Of a stretch of 29,307 nt of DNA, positions 20,047-25,946 are shown in pieces. Both the position numbers and the translations under genes were made by a program. The notes under the pieces are model-generated. The model did not search any database, was not told where the DNA came from, and was given only the letters and a program-made list of their open reading frames with translations. The DNA is from a virus. The stretch covers positions 1 through 29,307 of IMG/VR virus record IMGVR_UViG_3300027649_000319, one strand, 5' to 3'. Positions within the stretch are counted from its first letter, which is position 1; every line of letters starts with the position of its first letter.

Positions 20047-20351
20047 TATTTGTTGGGTTGGAAAAGGTCTTTAAGGTATTTAGTAATTTCAGGACCACGC
20101 ACAGCGGAGTCCTTCCAGTATATGCTATTAATGCCAGTGTAATTAGACTGCCATTTGTGCCCAAATTCTCTCATTTTATTTGAGAGGGAGCCCCAAGACT
20201 TGTACCCGTCAAGCCAATAGGCCTTGCATAAGTTGTACAGGTTTTCGTCATTACTAATGACATGGGCAGTCCAATAAGTATCGTAATTAGACCAGCCGTT
20301 GTGTGGCTTATCCTTGTCTAAAGGAACGCTGGTTTTTATTTTTAATTTCAT
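20046..20351 (-). CDS. Hypothetical protein with WSNYDTYW motif
   Basis: A 101-aa protein starting at ATG 20351, which follows the typical ACACACAC leader of this block; an in-frame ATG at 20411 would overlap the upstream gene and is less likely. Near the N-terminus it carries HNGWSNYDTYWTAHVISND, which resembles the 'NGWSNYDTW..ALWI.ND' motif of small phage and plasmid proteins of unknown function. The rest is rich in aromatic residues with a basic, Lys-rich end. No catalytic residues can be assigned. Confidence 0.65.
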   Translation of the reverse strand: MKLKIKTSVPLDKDKPHNGWSNYDTYWTAHVISNDENLYNLCKAYWLDGYKSWGSLSNKMREFGHKWQSNYTGINSIYWKDSAVRGPEITKYLKDLFQPNK

Positions 20352-20368
20352 GTGTGTGTAAAATTGGT

Positions 20369-20385
20369 AGGGGCCTTGCTCCCCT
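20369..20385 (-). promoter_or_regulatory. Hairpin in the 5' leader of the 101-aa gene
   Basis: On the minus strand AGGGG-AGCAAGG-CCCCT forms a 5-bp stem with a 7-nt loop. It lies between the stop of the coiled-coil gene and the start at 20351, followed by an A/C/T leader ending in ACACACAC. There is no U tract, so it is unlikely to terminate. It repeats the hairpin-plus-AC-leader arrangement seen elsewhere in this block. Confidence 0.35.
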
Positions 20386-20391
20386 GATGGA

Positions 20392-20631
20392 TTACTTAGC
20401 CTTGGCTTCAAGGGCTTCGACCTTAGCCGTCAATCCTTCAAGACGCTCCATAAAAGCATTGTGCAGGTGGATGACAGATGAGGCCTTGCTCAGGTCGAGT
20501 TCGGAAAACTTGATACCGAGACCCTTGATGGTGGGGTCGGTCAGGTTTGCCTTCTCAGCCTTGATAACAGCGATTTCCTTTTCGAGGTCCTCGATGCGAG
20601 CATTGACTTGATTGATATTGATTTCGCTCAT
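20392..20631 (-). CDS. Small coiled-coil protein
   Basis: A 79-aa protein with heptad-like charged helices at both ends: ARIEDLEKEIAVIKAEKANL near the N-terminus and MERLEGLTAKVEALEAKAK at the C-terminus, joined by a polar segment. It probably oligomerises. No known family recognised. The start ATG follows a G-free leader of CAA/CCA repeats ending in CACAC, and an imperfect inverted repeat lies 28 nt further upstream. Confidence 0.7.
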   Translation of the reverse strand: MSEININQVNARIEDLEKEIAVIKAEKANLTDPTIKGLGIKFSELDLSKASSVIHLHNAFMERLEGLTAKVEALEAKAK

Positions 20632-20659
20632 GTGTGTTGGTTGTTTGTTGGTTGGTTTT

Positions 20660-20677
20660 ACCCAATGTTTATCGGGT
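20660..20677. repeat. Imperfect 18-bp inverted repeat upstream of the coiled-coil gene
   Basis: ACCC-A-AT-GTTT-AT-C-GGGT has matching ACCC/GGGT arms and AT/AT inner arms. It is the most regular element in the 96-nt gap 20632-20727. It may be a binding site for one of the ribbon-helix-helix proteins or an RNA hairpin like those before other starts in this block. No convincing promoter was found around it. Confidence 0.3.
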
Positions 20678-20727
20678 CGTGGTTGAAAGTTGAATGATTA
20701 GGTGTCGGATTGCAATAAAATTAATTG

Positions 20728-20964
20728 TTATTTTTCTTCGTTAACACGGATGCCAAAAGTGTCGTTTCTAACGAACTTAAATTGGTCAGAAGCAAAATGT
20801 CTCAGGACTCCATCGTGGTCTAAAACAACAGCAAACACATCATTGGAAAAAGTGCCGCCGTCTCTGACATAAATAAGCATGCCGTACCCTATTTCAGTTT
20901 CTACAGGCATAGGGTTCCTGAACTCGTAAATCACGACTTTCTGCCCTCCTTGGCGGCGAGCCAT
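20728..20964 (-). CDS. Hypothetical 78-aa protein (or 68 aa from GTG)
   Basis: A small, mainly beta-rich protein (GYGMLIYVRDGG, VFAVVLDHDGVLRHF) with no family recognised. Two starts compete. ATG 20964 lies within the upstream gene. GTG 20934 overlaps the upstream TGA as GTGA and has AAGGAGG 10 nt before it, one of the few Shine-Dalgarno sequences in this block. The GTG start seems at least as likely. Confidence 0.6.
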   Translation of the reverse strand: MARRQGGQKVVIYEFRNPMPVETEIGYGMLIYVRDGGTFSNDVFAVVLDHDGVLRHFASDQFKFVRNDTFGIRVNEEK

Positions 20965-21164
20965 GCGGGGACAGTTGCGGGGTAGCCTTGATACATCAGG
21001 CGGTCAGCCATCGCATCCCCTGCTTTAGTCAGCCGCTCAACCTCGGCCTTGAGTCGGGCGTTCTCGGCATCCTTTACACTAATTGCCGTGTAACAATTTT
21101 GCAGGTCGGCCTTCAGTTCGCCAATGCGTTTCATCATGGTCACCTCCAGCGGTACAGGCTTCAT
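20931..21164 (-). CDS. Small helical protein, possible coiled coil
   Basis: A 77-aa protein with a central helical segment (IGELKADLQNCYTAI and DAENARLKAEVERLTKAGDA) suggesting a short coiled coil. The function is not recognised. ATG 21164 overlaps the loader gene stop as ATGA. However, ATGATG at about 21137-21132 is preceded by GGAGGTGACC, a strong Shine-Dalgarno, so the translated form may begin with MMKRIGEL (68 aa). Confidence 0.6.
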   Translation of the reverse strand: MKPVPLEVTMMKRIGELKADLQNCYTAISVKDAENARLKAEVERLTKAGDAMADRLMYQGYPATVPAWLAAKEGRKS

Positions 21165-21844
21165 TTTGCGGCAACCCTGTCAAACAGGTCAGGGTCTTTA
21201 AGGCGAGCAACGAAAGCCGTTCCAGTCTCCTTGTCATGAAAACGCTCCAGCAGAGTATCACCAGTCAGGTTGGTAGTGATAATAGTAGGACGCCTATGCA
21301 TGGTACGCTGGTCAATAAGTGCGAACAGACATGATGCCATGCGGTCAGTCATCTTCTCCTTGCCTAAGTCGTCAAGGAATAGAAGCGGTACATTAGTCAT
21401 CTGTAGCATAGTTTTATCCCAAGTGCTATTACCCCATGATGAGGCGATACGAGCCTCTAGTTCAAACATAGTCAGGAATAGGTATTTAAACTTAGTTGGG
21501 TTTTCATCCCAAAGCCTTTTGGCAATAAACCAAGCGGTGCGGGTTTTCCCTTTACGGGTTGAGCCGTGGATGAGTAATCCTTTCCCAGAGGGAAGGTAAT
21601 GTTCAGCCACCATTTGAAGTTCACCAAGCCTACTAGGTTCAGTGTCCTTAAATAAGTCAGGTATAGGGGTTTCGGGCTTAATTGCCTTAGGGAGCCCAAA
21701 GGATAATACCATTCTGTCCCAATGAACCATGCAGGGCTTGCACAACGTCTCATAAATGGTGACCCCTTCTGCGTGTTCCCTGATGTGGGCAGGGTTTTCG
21801 CAGTTAAAGTTGCGACAGGGAGGTGGATTAGAATCCGCTGGCAT
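21161..21844 (-). CDS. DnaC-like AAA+ helicase loader with N-terminal zinc finger
   Basis: A 227-aa AAA+ ATPase. Cys10, Cys15, Cys35 and Cys38 form a likely zinc finger. Walker A is GSTRKGKT (94-101), Walker B is PLLFLDD (153-159), and a sensor-1-like IITTN lies at 188-192. A C-terminal ARLKDPDLFDRV follows, as in DnaC/IstB/phage P-type proteins. Such loaders open or place the replicative helicase on single-stranded DNA at the origin. No helicase gene is seen in the window, so the partner is probably host DnaB or a phage gene elsewhere. The start lies 17 nt inside the winged-helix gene, so the two are probably translated together like an O/P pair. Confidence 0.85.
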   Translation of the reverse strand: MPADSNPPPCRNFNCENPAHIREHAEGVTIYETLCKPCMVHWDRMVLSFGLPKAIKPETPIPDLFKDTEPSRLGELQMVAEHYLPSGKGLLIHGSTRKGKTRTAWFIAKRLWDENPTKFKYLFLTMFELEARIASSWGNSTWDKTMLQMTNVPLLFLDDLGKEKMTDRMASCLFALIDQRTMHRRPTIITTNLTGDTLLERFHDKETGTAFVARLKDPDLFDRVAAK

Positions 21845-22493
21845 GGTCGTTGGGGCCCTTGGCCTGTGGACGAGACCTCATGCCCACTTGGGGCCTAAAG
21901 ATGCCTTGGTAGCCATTTCTAAGGCTAGATTGAATGGCGTTGGTGGCATCGACTACCCCCCAAGACTTAAATTCCTCATTCCAGCGGGTAATGTACAAAG
22001 AACTTAATGATTTCTTACTTACTTTACGCCAACATAGGTACTCATCCCAAACCCTAGCCAGTTCTTTATCAGACCTAATAAAGTCATCAGTCGGAGGCGT
22101 AGCCTCCTTTAACTTCTTAGTATCTATATCCTTGTTTCTATATGGGTGAAATTCCTTTCCTACTTGGGGTGAAATTTTCTTCACGTCTGGGGTGCAGTTT
22201 ACTTCACCCTCTAAGGCTTTAGTAACTACATCCCAAACATTCCCACCCGCCCTGACAACCAAGCCAGAATCAGCCAGCCTAGTTAGTGAATACTGTACAC
22301 TACGCACAGACAGGCCCATGTATGAGGCAAGGGTCTCCTTGGTAGCAAAGCACCCCTTCTCATTGGAGAGAATGTGCACAATTGACCAAAGGAACTTGTC
22401 CGATTGGGTCAGCCTATTGTCCATGAAGACCTTGGCTGGAATCCATACCCCCTTGAAGGGGAACTTAGGCGTTGAGGATTGATTCTCCGACAT
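21828..22493 (-). CDS. Winged-helix replication initiator-like protein
   Basis: A 221-aa protein. Residues about 27-85 (LTQSDKFLWSIVHIL, FATKETLASYMGLSVRSVQ, YSLTRLADSGLVVRAGG) form a winged helix typical of phage replication proteins. The C-terminal part (about 138-200) has an 'ITRWNEEFKSWG..ATNAIQSSLRNGYQGIF' pattern seen in many phage initiators and thought to mediate protein contacts. Directly upstream of, and overlapping, the helicase-loader gene, it is the natural origin-binding partner. The start overlaps the end of the exonuclease gene by 29 nt. No origin iterons were recognised inside the gene. Confidence 0.75.
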   Translation of the reverse strand: MSENQSSTPKFPFKGVWIPAKVFMDNRLTQSDKFLWSIVHILSNEKGCFATKETLASYMGLSVRSVQYSLTRLADSGLVVRAGGNVWDVVTKALEGEVNCTPDVKKISPQVGKEFHPYRNKDIDTKKLKEATPPTDDFIRSDKELARVWDEYLCWRKVSKKSLSSLYITRWNEEFKSWGVVDATNAIQSSLRNGYQGIFRPQVGMRSRPQAKGPNDHASGF

Positions 22494-23355
22494 AGTCTGC
22501 GGTTCTGGGTTTACCAGCCTTTAGCCATTGAGCGTATTTAACGAGAGCCTGCTTGTACTGTGCCTTGCCACGCTGGTACATCTCTTCAGAGCAAACATAC
22601 CTACGGCTCATATTGGGAGATTCCTTTTCGGTGGCTACATAAACAAACTTGCTGGGTAAAGCCTGATGCTTGAATACGGCGTCTCTGTAGAATGCACACT
22701 GTATAGCCCAATTGTGGGACTTAGCGGAGCCTAAAACATCATTGTCAGAAAGTGAGGCCAGCGACTTAATATCTCTGATTTCAATTACGTCTTTATCATC
22801 CTCCTTAAGCATAGCGACCATGTCACACCTGATTTTAAATGGGAATTCAATACGCTCCTCCTTGCCCTCCCAGACATACTCCAACTCTAAAATTCCAGAG
22901 TATGAAATCTCATTCATGGCGTTAGATTTGTCGGGGCTGATGCCGTCATACATAAGCGGAACGGCACTCTGACGCATACGCATAGCCGTAGAAAGGTCAG
23001 TTTCTTTAATCAAGTCCCTGCCCTCGCTGGCCGCTTCAAATTCAGAGTAAATAAGTTTACCCTCTTTAGTACGCCTATCAATGTCTGGGAGCACTGCGTA
23101 CCTGCCAGAGAACTCATTCTCTTCAAGCACTAGGGTATGGAATAGGCTACCCATCACAAGTGCTGGGGTCTTTTCCATTGGGTTCAGTCTCTGGTTCTCA
23201 GCATGAATTACACCGTGAGTGTAAATCTTTTTGAGGTAAGACTGGTTAAGTCCATCCATGGCCCTGTAATCTGCATCTTCAATGACGTGCTTTTGGCACT
23301 TCAGAAAATGCACCTTAGGCTCACTGGCGTTGAGTATATCTTGGTATTTAATCAT
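22465..23355 (-). CDS. RecE-like PD-(D/E)XK exonuclease
   Basis: A 296-aa protein matching the exonuclease VIII (RecE) nuclease family. It has ALVMGSLFHTLVLE with His73, a PFKIRCDMV strand with Asp178, IEIRDIKS with Asp195 and Lys197 as the D-x-K pair, and WAIQCAFYRDA, the Q-xxx-Y motif at Gln219-Tyr223. These enzymes resect one strand of double-stranded ends to expose single strands for an annealing protein, here probably the ERF protein in the same block. The start ATG follows a leader ending AAAATAACAC, with no Shine-Dalgarno, 3 nt after the 55-aa gene. Confidence 0.87.
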   Translation of the reverse strand: MIKYQDILNASEPKVHFLKCQKHVIEDADYRAMDGLNQSYLKKIYTHGVIHAENQRLNPMEKTPALVMGSLFHTLVLEENEFSGRYAVLPDIDRRTKEGKLIYSEFEAASEGRDLIKETDLSTAMRMRQSAVPLMYDGISPDKSNAMNEISYSGILELEYVWEGKEERIEFPFKIRCDMVAMLKEDDKDVIEIRDIKSLASLSDNDVLGSAKSHNWAIQCAFYRDAVFKHQALPSKFVYVATEKESPNMSRRYVCSEEMYQRGKAQYKQALVKYAQWLKAGKPRTADYVGESILNA

Positions 23356-23358
23356 GTG

Positions 23359-23526
23359 TTATTTTTGAGTTTGAAGTTCAACGGATTGAAGGACTAACGA
23401 TTTAACGTCATCCAAGTCATCGAGTTTGTGGTAGCACAGTAGCCTGTAGGCTTTCCATGCAATTCTACGGGCCTCATCTTCGCTTGCGGCGAGAGCATCG
23501 GCTGGTTGGTTCTGTTTGAGTTTCAT
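23359..23526 (-). CDS. 55-aa hypothetical protein
   Basis: ATG at 23526, TAA at 23359-23361. The protein is acidic and helical, with EDEARRIAWKAYRLLCYHKL followed by an acidic DDLDDVK. The start is preceded by an A/C-rich leader (ACTGAACCAAC), as for neighbouring genes, and the stop lies 3 nt before the exonuclease start, so it fills the gap as a real gene would. No family is recognised. An accessory partner of the exonuclease is conceivable but unsupported. Confidence 0.6.
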   Translation of the reverse strand: MKLKQNQPADALAASEDEARRIAWKAYRLLCYHKLDDLDDVKSLVLQSVELQTQK

Positions 23527-23549
23527 GTTGGTTCAGTTGTTATTGTCTA

Positions 23550-24014
23550 TCAGAATGATTGTCCGTCAAGGGGCATTTTAGAATTCTCTTTCTTTTTACC
23601 ATATTTATTATAATACCCCTGAAGCCAAGTTGAAGTTTTTTTGCATTCTTTTTTATGCGTTTTTTCAAACTGGCTAGCCAAACCATTAGAATGGTCAGTG
23701 TTTTTAGTGCCCCCAGTGCCCTTAAACATTCCACTGGCCTTACCCAATTCCTCTATACTTAAGGTTAGTGGAAGGAGTTTAATGATGACCTTGGTTTGTT
23801 GGCTAGACGGAGAAGTTGCCTTGTGCCCTCTAGTAAGAGACTGAAATTTGGCTCTTCTATTACATGAATTACGATGGCTGTTATTGCCAGTCGGAGCACC
23901 GCAAAGCCTATCAAGTTTCATACCATGCTCAAAGAGAGGATTAGAAACAGATACGCCTCTTTCCTTGAGTTTTTTAACAAGCAGTTTTCTTTGCTTTATG
24001 GCTTCGTTACTCAT
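23550..24014 (-). CDS. Basic hypothetical protein with Cys/His-rich segment
   Basis: A 154-aa protein from ATG 24014, one base after the preceding TAA; an upstream in-frame start at 24056 would overlap the LuxR-type gene. It is strongly basic. A segment LCGAPTGNNSHRNSCNRRAK with a following RGH may be a small zinc site and weakly recalls the 'CGA.T..G..C......HGG' phage motif. The C-terminal half has FEKTHKKECKKTSTWLQGYY. The function is not recognised. Confidence 0.6.
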   Translation of the reverse strand: MSNEAIKQRKLLVKKLKERGVSVSNPLFEHGMKLDRLCGAPTGNNSHRNSCNRRAKFQSLTRGHKATSPSSQQTKVIIKLLPLTLSIEELGKASGMFKGTGGTKNTDHSNGLASQFEKTHKKECKKTSTWLQGYYNKYGKKKENSKMPLDGQSF

Positions 24015-24015
24015 T

Positions 24016-24270
24016 TTAGATTTTGTAAACCTCAGTAACAATGGCCCACTTAACAAGCGTGGCTATGTTATGAACGCCTTGCGACCTAAGTCTATCCATT
24101 GCAATGTGACGATGATTATCAACGGTTTTAATGCTGAGTTTTAATTTTTTGGAAATTTCAGGCCCACTGAGTCCATCACATATGAGTATGATGATTTCTT
24201 TTTGCCTAGGCGTGAGTATCTCACGCCCAATTAGGGCAACTGAGGTGTACTCGTAATGTTTGTCTAACAT
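24016..24270 (-). CDS. LuxR/GerE-type HTH transcriptional regulator
   Basis: An 84-aa protein that is almost only a GerE-type DNA-binding domain: LTPRQKEIIILICDGLSGPE then ISKKLKLSIKTVDNHRHIAM and DRLRSQGVHNIATLVKWAI. All four helices of the domain are present, including the recognition helix SIKTVDNHR. No receiver or autoinducer domain is attached, so it should act constitutively or through dimerisation. It starts 4 nt after the DUF932 gene, behind the G-free leader ACAACTAATAAC. A likely role is switching phage or host promoters. Confidence 0.85.
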   Translation of the reverse strand: MLDKHYEYTSVALIGREILTPRQKEIIILICDGLSGPEISKKLKLSIKTVDNHRHIAMDRLRSQGVHNIATLVKWAIVTEVYKI

Positions 24271-24274
24271 GTTA

Positions 24275-25201
24275 TTAGTTGTTTAGAACTTCGACCCTGC
24301 TCAACAGGTTAAGGCCGTACTCTTCGTGCTCTGAAGCCGTGACGAGTGCACTGAGCAAACGCCCAGATTTACGTTCATTAGCCTCATAACGGTGGTTGCT
24401 GGCTTCGTGCGTGAACACTTCAGTGAAAGCGTTGTACAGATTCCACATGGAACGTTCGGAGTCATGCTCGAATGAGGGAGCCTGCCAACGTGCAAGGACA
24501 CGATTGCCATCGAAACTACTGACCACTCCACGATTGACTAGATTTTGAATGGCATTTTCTCCCATGTTATTGGAAATTTGCTTACTGGCTAGCGAGGTGC
24601 TATTACGCTTGAGCACCTCCCATTGAAGCAGTGCGTTGTCGAGCACGCCAAGTGCGAACTCAGGACGGATATGCGTGTTGTGCTTGCTCGTAAGGGTCAG
24701 TTCATCGCAGAAGGAAGTCATGCCATTGGTGCATACAAGACGTACAGCACCCACAGAGACTGCCGCAGGTGCGGAGCCATTGAACGAGTTGTGCGTGATA
24801 AGACGGAGACAAATGATGTCCCCCTTTTTCTGCGTAGGCACCTCGAAAGATGCGTCACGGAAGTCATAACGCACGTGAACACGTGAGCCATGCTTGGCTA
24901 CAATGCCCTCAGTTTCGCTAGGCTGTAGGTTACGCTCACGCAGACCGCTAAGGATTGCGTCTTCGAGTTCGTTGTTTTGGAGGATTCCATAACGCTCGGA
25001 CGTAACACCAATGACGATGTTAGTGTCCTCACGGACGTTGCCCCAAGCGTTGGCAGGGATGCCATCCTCAGTGAAGAGGGGCACGGATTTGACGCAGAAA
25101 CGATGTGCGTTTTGGTCACGCACGATTTTCTGGTTGTTGAGACGGCTGATGTTGACACGGGACCTGTATAGGGAACGTGCTTCTTTGTTGATGTTACTCA
25201 T
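24275..25201 (-). CDS. DUF932-family phage/plasmid protein
   Basis: A 308-aa protein with recognisable DUF932 features: VTSERYGILQNNELEDAI near residues 68-85, GDIICLRLITHNSFNGS in the middle, and VGAVRLVCTNGMT, the conserved R-x-x-C-x-N-G segment. The family is widespread in phages and plasmids; its biochemical role is not established. The start follows CAAACAAAACAAAC without a Shine-Dalgarno. It lies between the histone-fold-like and LuxR-type genes in one transcription unit. Confidence 0.85.
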   Translation of the reverse strand: MSNINKEARSLYRSRVNISRLNNQKIVRDQNAHRFCVKSVPLFTEDGIPANAWGNVREDTNIVIGVTSERYGILQNNELEDAILSGLRERNLQPSETEGIVAKHGSRVHVRYDFRDASFEVPTQKKGDIICLRLITHNSFNGSAPAAVSVGAVRLVCTNGMTSFCDELTLTSKHNTHIRPEFALGVLDNALLQWEVLKRNSTSLASKQISNNMGENAIQNLVNRGVVSSFDGNRVLARWQAPSFEHDSERSMWNLYNAFTEVFTHEASNHRYEANERKSGRLLSALVTASEHEEYGLNLLSRVEVLNN

Positions 25202-25219
25202 GTTTGTTTTGTTTGTGGG

Positions 25220-25423
25220 TTAGAATGATTGGATGCCTACGTGCCCAGCACAGGCTGGACTGATGGTCTTAGCACCGCCATTGTGGACGAGTGCCGCATC
25301 CTTGACCTTCCTTTCAAGGAAGGAGTCTAGGACGGAAAGAAACTGTGAGGAGACCCTCTTGCCATTGAAGGCCTTGACCATTGCCTTAACGGCAGAGGGT
25401 TTAATGTATTTGTATTTAGCCAT
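25220..25423 (-). CDS. Small histone-fold-like DNA-binding protein (candidate)
   Basis: A 67-aa basic protein with the order of a single histone fold: helix KPSAVKAMVKAFN (9-20), loop GKRVS (21-25), long helix SQFLSVLDSFLERKVKDAAL (26-45, continuing to 48), loop GGAKTIS (49-55) with the characteristic K/R-T-I, and a short third helix. The spacing between the VS and KT elements is shorter than in archaeal histones and, from memory, close to bacterial single-fold histones such as Bdellovibrio Bd0055. The C-terminal tail is short. It would bind or bend DNA as a dimer. The ATG follows AAACACACAC. Fold assignment is from pattern only. Confidence 0.5.
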   Translation of the reverse strand: MAKYKYIKPSAVKAMVKAFNGKRVSSQFLSVLDSFLERKVKDAALVHNGGAKTISPACAGHVGIQSF

Positions 25424-25475
25424 GTGTGTGTTTGGAAAATTTAATGTAGGCTCGTTTATGAGACGACTTACGCAC

Positions 25476-25503
25476 CTAGGCTATGTACCCCTACGTTGCC
25501 TAG
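25476..25503 (-). other. 28-nt two-step hairpin before the histone-like gene
   Basis: CTAGGC (25476-25481) pairs with GCCTAG (25498-25503). After one T-T mismatch, ATGTA (25483-25487) pairs with TACGT (25492-25496), leaving a 4-nt loop. On the minus strand the loop is GGGG. It lies in the 114-nt gap between the 33-aa gene and the start at 25423. There is no U run, so it is more likely a processing or stability element than a terminator. Confidence 0.45.
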
Positions 25504-25519
25504 ATGACCTACAAATTGG

Positions 25520-25531
25520 GCCCCGAAGGGC
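25520..25531 (-). other. UUCG-tetraloop hairpin after the 33-aa gene
   Basis: On the minus strand the sequence is GCCC-TTCG-GGGC, a cUUCGg tetraloop, one of the most stable RNA hairpin types. It begins 6 nt beyond the stop codon of the small membrane gene. With no following U tract, 3' end protection or a processing boundary is more likely than termination. Confidence 0.45.
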
Positions 25532-25537
25532 TTAGCA

Positions 25538-25639
25538 TTAGTTCCAGAGTAATCCGACTGCTACACAGACAGCCACTAATATAGCGGTGTCGATGATTAC
25601 AGCGAAGACCCAGAGGGTGCTGATTTGTTTGTTGTTCAT
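25538..25639 (-). CDS. 33-aa single-TM membrane protein
   Basis: ATG at 25639. The protein has a short polar start (MNNKQIS) followed by one hydrophobic helix, LWVFAVIIDTAILVAVCVAV, to near the C-terminus. The frame is open further upstream, but ATG 25639 is preceded by a GAAA-tetraloop hairpin and the leader ACAACAAACAACAAC, matching other starts in this block, so the short form is favoured. Small early membrane peptides can modulate host membrane processes; no specific role can be given. Confidence 0.6.
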   Translation of the reverse strand: MNNKQISTLWVFAVIIDTAILVAVCVAVGLLWN

Positions 25640-25654
25640 GTTGTTGTTTGTTGT

Positions 25655-25666
25655 GCCCTTTCGGGC
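25655..25666 (-). promoter_or_regulatory. GAAA-tetraloop hairpin in the 5' leader (second copy)
   Basis: An identical copy of the minus-strand hairpin GCCCGAAAGGGC, 15 nt before the ATG at 25639; the linker also begins ACAACAAA. The gap upstream to the tRNA (25667-25830) contains several further short stems, for example CTCGT/ACGAG around 25719-25735 and CCTCT/AGAGG around 25780-25799, but no gene beyond a possible 8-codon ORF. Confidence 0.5.
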
Positions 25667-25793
25667 GGTAATTGCAAGGGGCCCACCTATGCCTAGAGTG
25701 GCTTGCGTCCCGCTCGTCCTTTTAACGAGTTTAGGGAACCCCAAATTGTGTGAGGGTGATAGGATAGCCCTACCTTCTTACCTCTTTGTCTTA

Positions 25794-25820
25794 TTAGAGG
25801 CCCAGCACTGTTGTAATCAT
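25794..25820 (-). other. Possible 8-codon minigene or leader peptide
   Basis: ATG 25820 is preceded by TTTCACACAC, the same leader type as real genes here, and follows the tRNA-Arg(ACG) CCA end by only 10 nt. It encodes MITTVLGL and ends in two consecutive TAA stops. It may be a leader peptide, the relic of a lost gene, or chance. Confidence 0.2.
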
Positions 25821-25830
25821 GTGTGTGAAA

Positions 25831-25905
25831 TGGTGATTCAGGGGAGATTCGAACTCCCATCATCAGGTTCGTAGCCTGAGGTCCTATCCGTTAGACGACC
25901 GAATC
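25831..25905 (-). tRNA. tRNA-Arg (anticodon ACG), CCA encoded
   Basis: Complete cloverleaf on the minus strand. The acceptor stem is GATTCGG/CTGAATC with one G-T pair. The D arm is GTCT...AGGAC. The anticodon arm is TCAGG-CTACGAA-CCTGA, giving ACG (read as ICG after deamination). The T arm is GGGAG-TTCGAAT-CTCCC, the discriminator is A and CCA is encoded (25831-25833). It reads CGU/CGC/CGA codons. Unlike the other tRNA-Arg in the window it carries its CCA, suggesting a different origin. Confidence 0.96.
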
Positions 25906-25946
25906 GTAGATATTTAATGCATGAACTGTTGATTTGAAAGAGCGAG

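Noticed and set aside
20303-20611. 102-codon plus-strand ORF opposite small minus-strand genes
   Set aside because: It is antisense to two genes with better starts and protein-like composition, and no plus-strand promoter or ribosome site is evident.
25906-25946. Possible sigma70-like promoter (TTTCAA, 17 nt, TAAATA) before tRNA-Arg(ACG)
   Set aside because: The -10 box matches the consensus at only about half of its positions; too weak to report as a feature.
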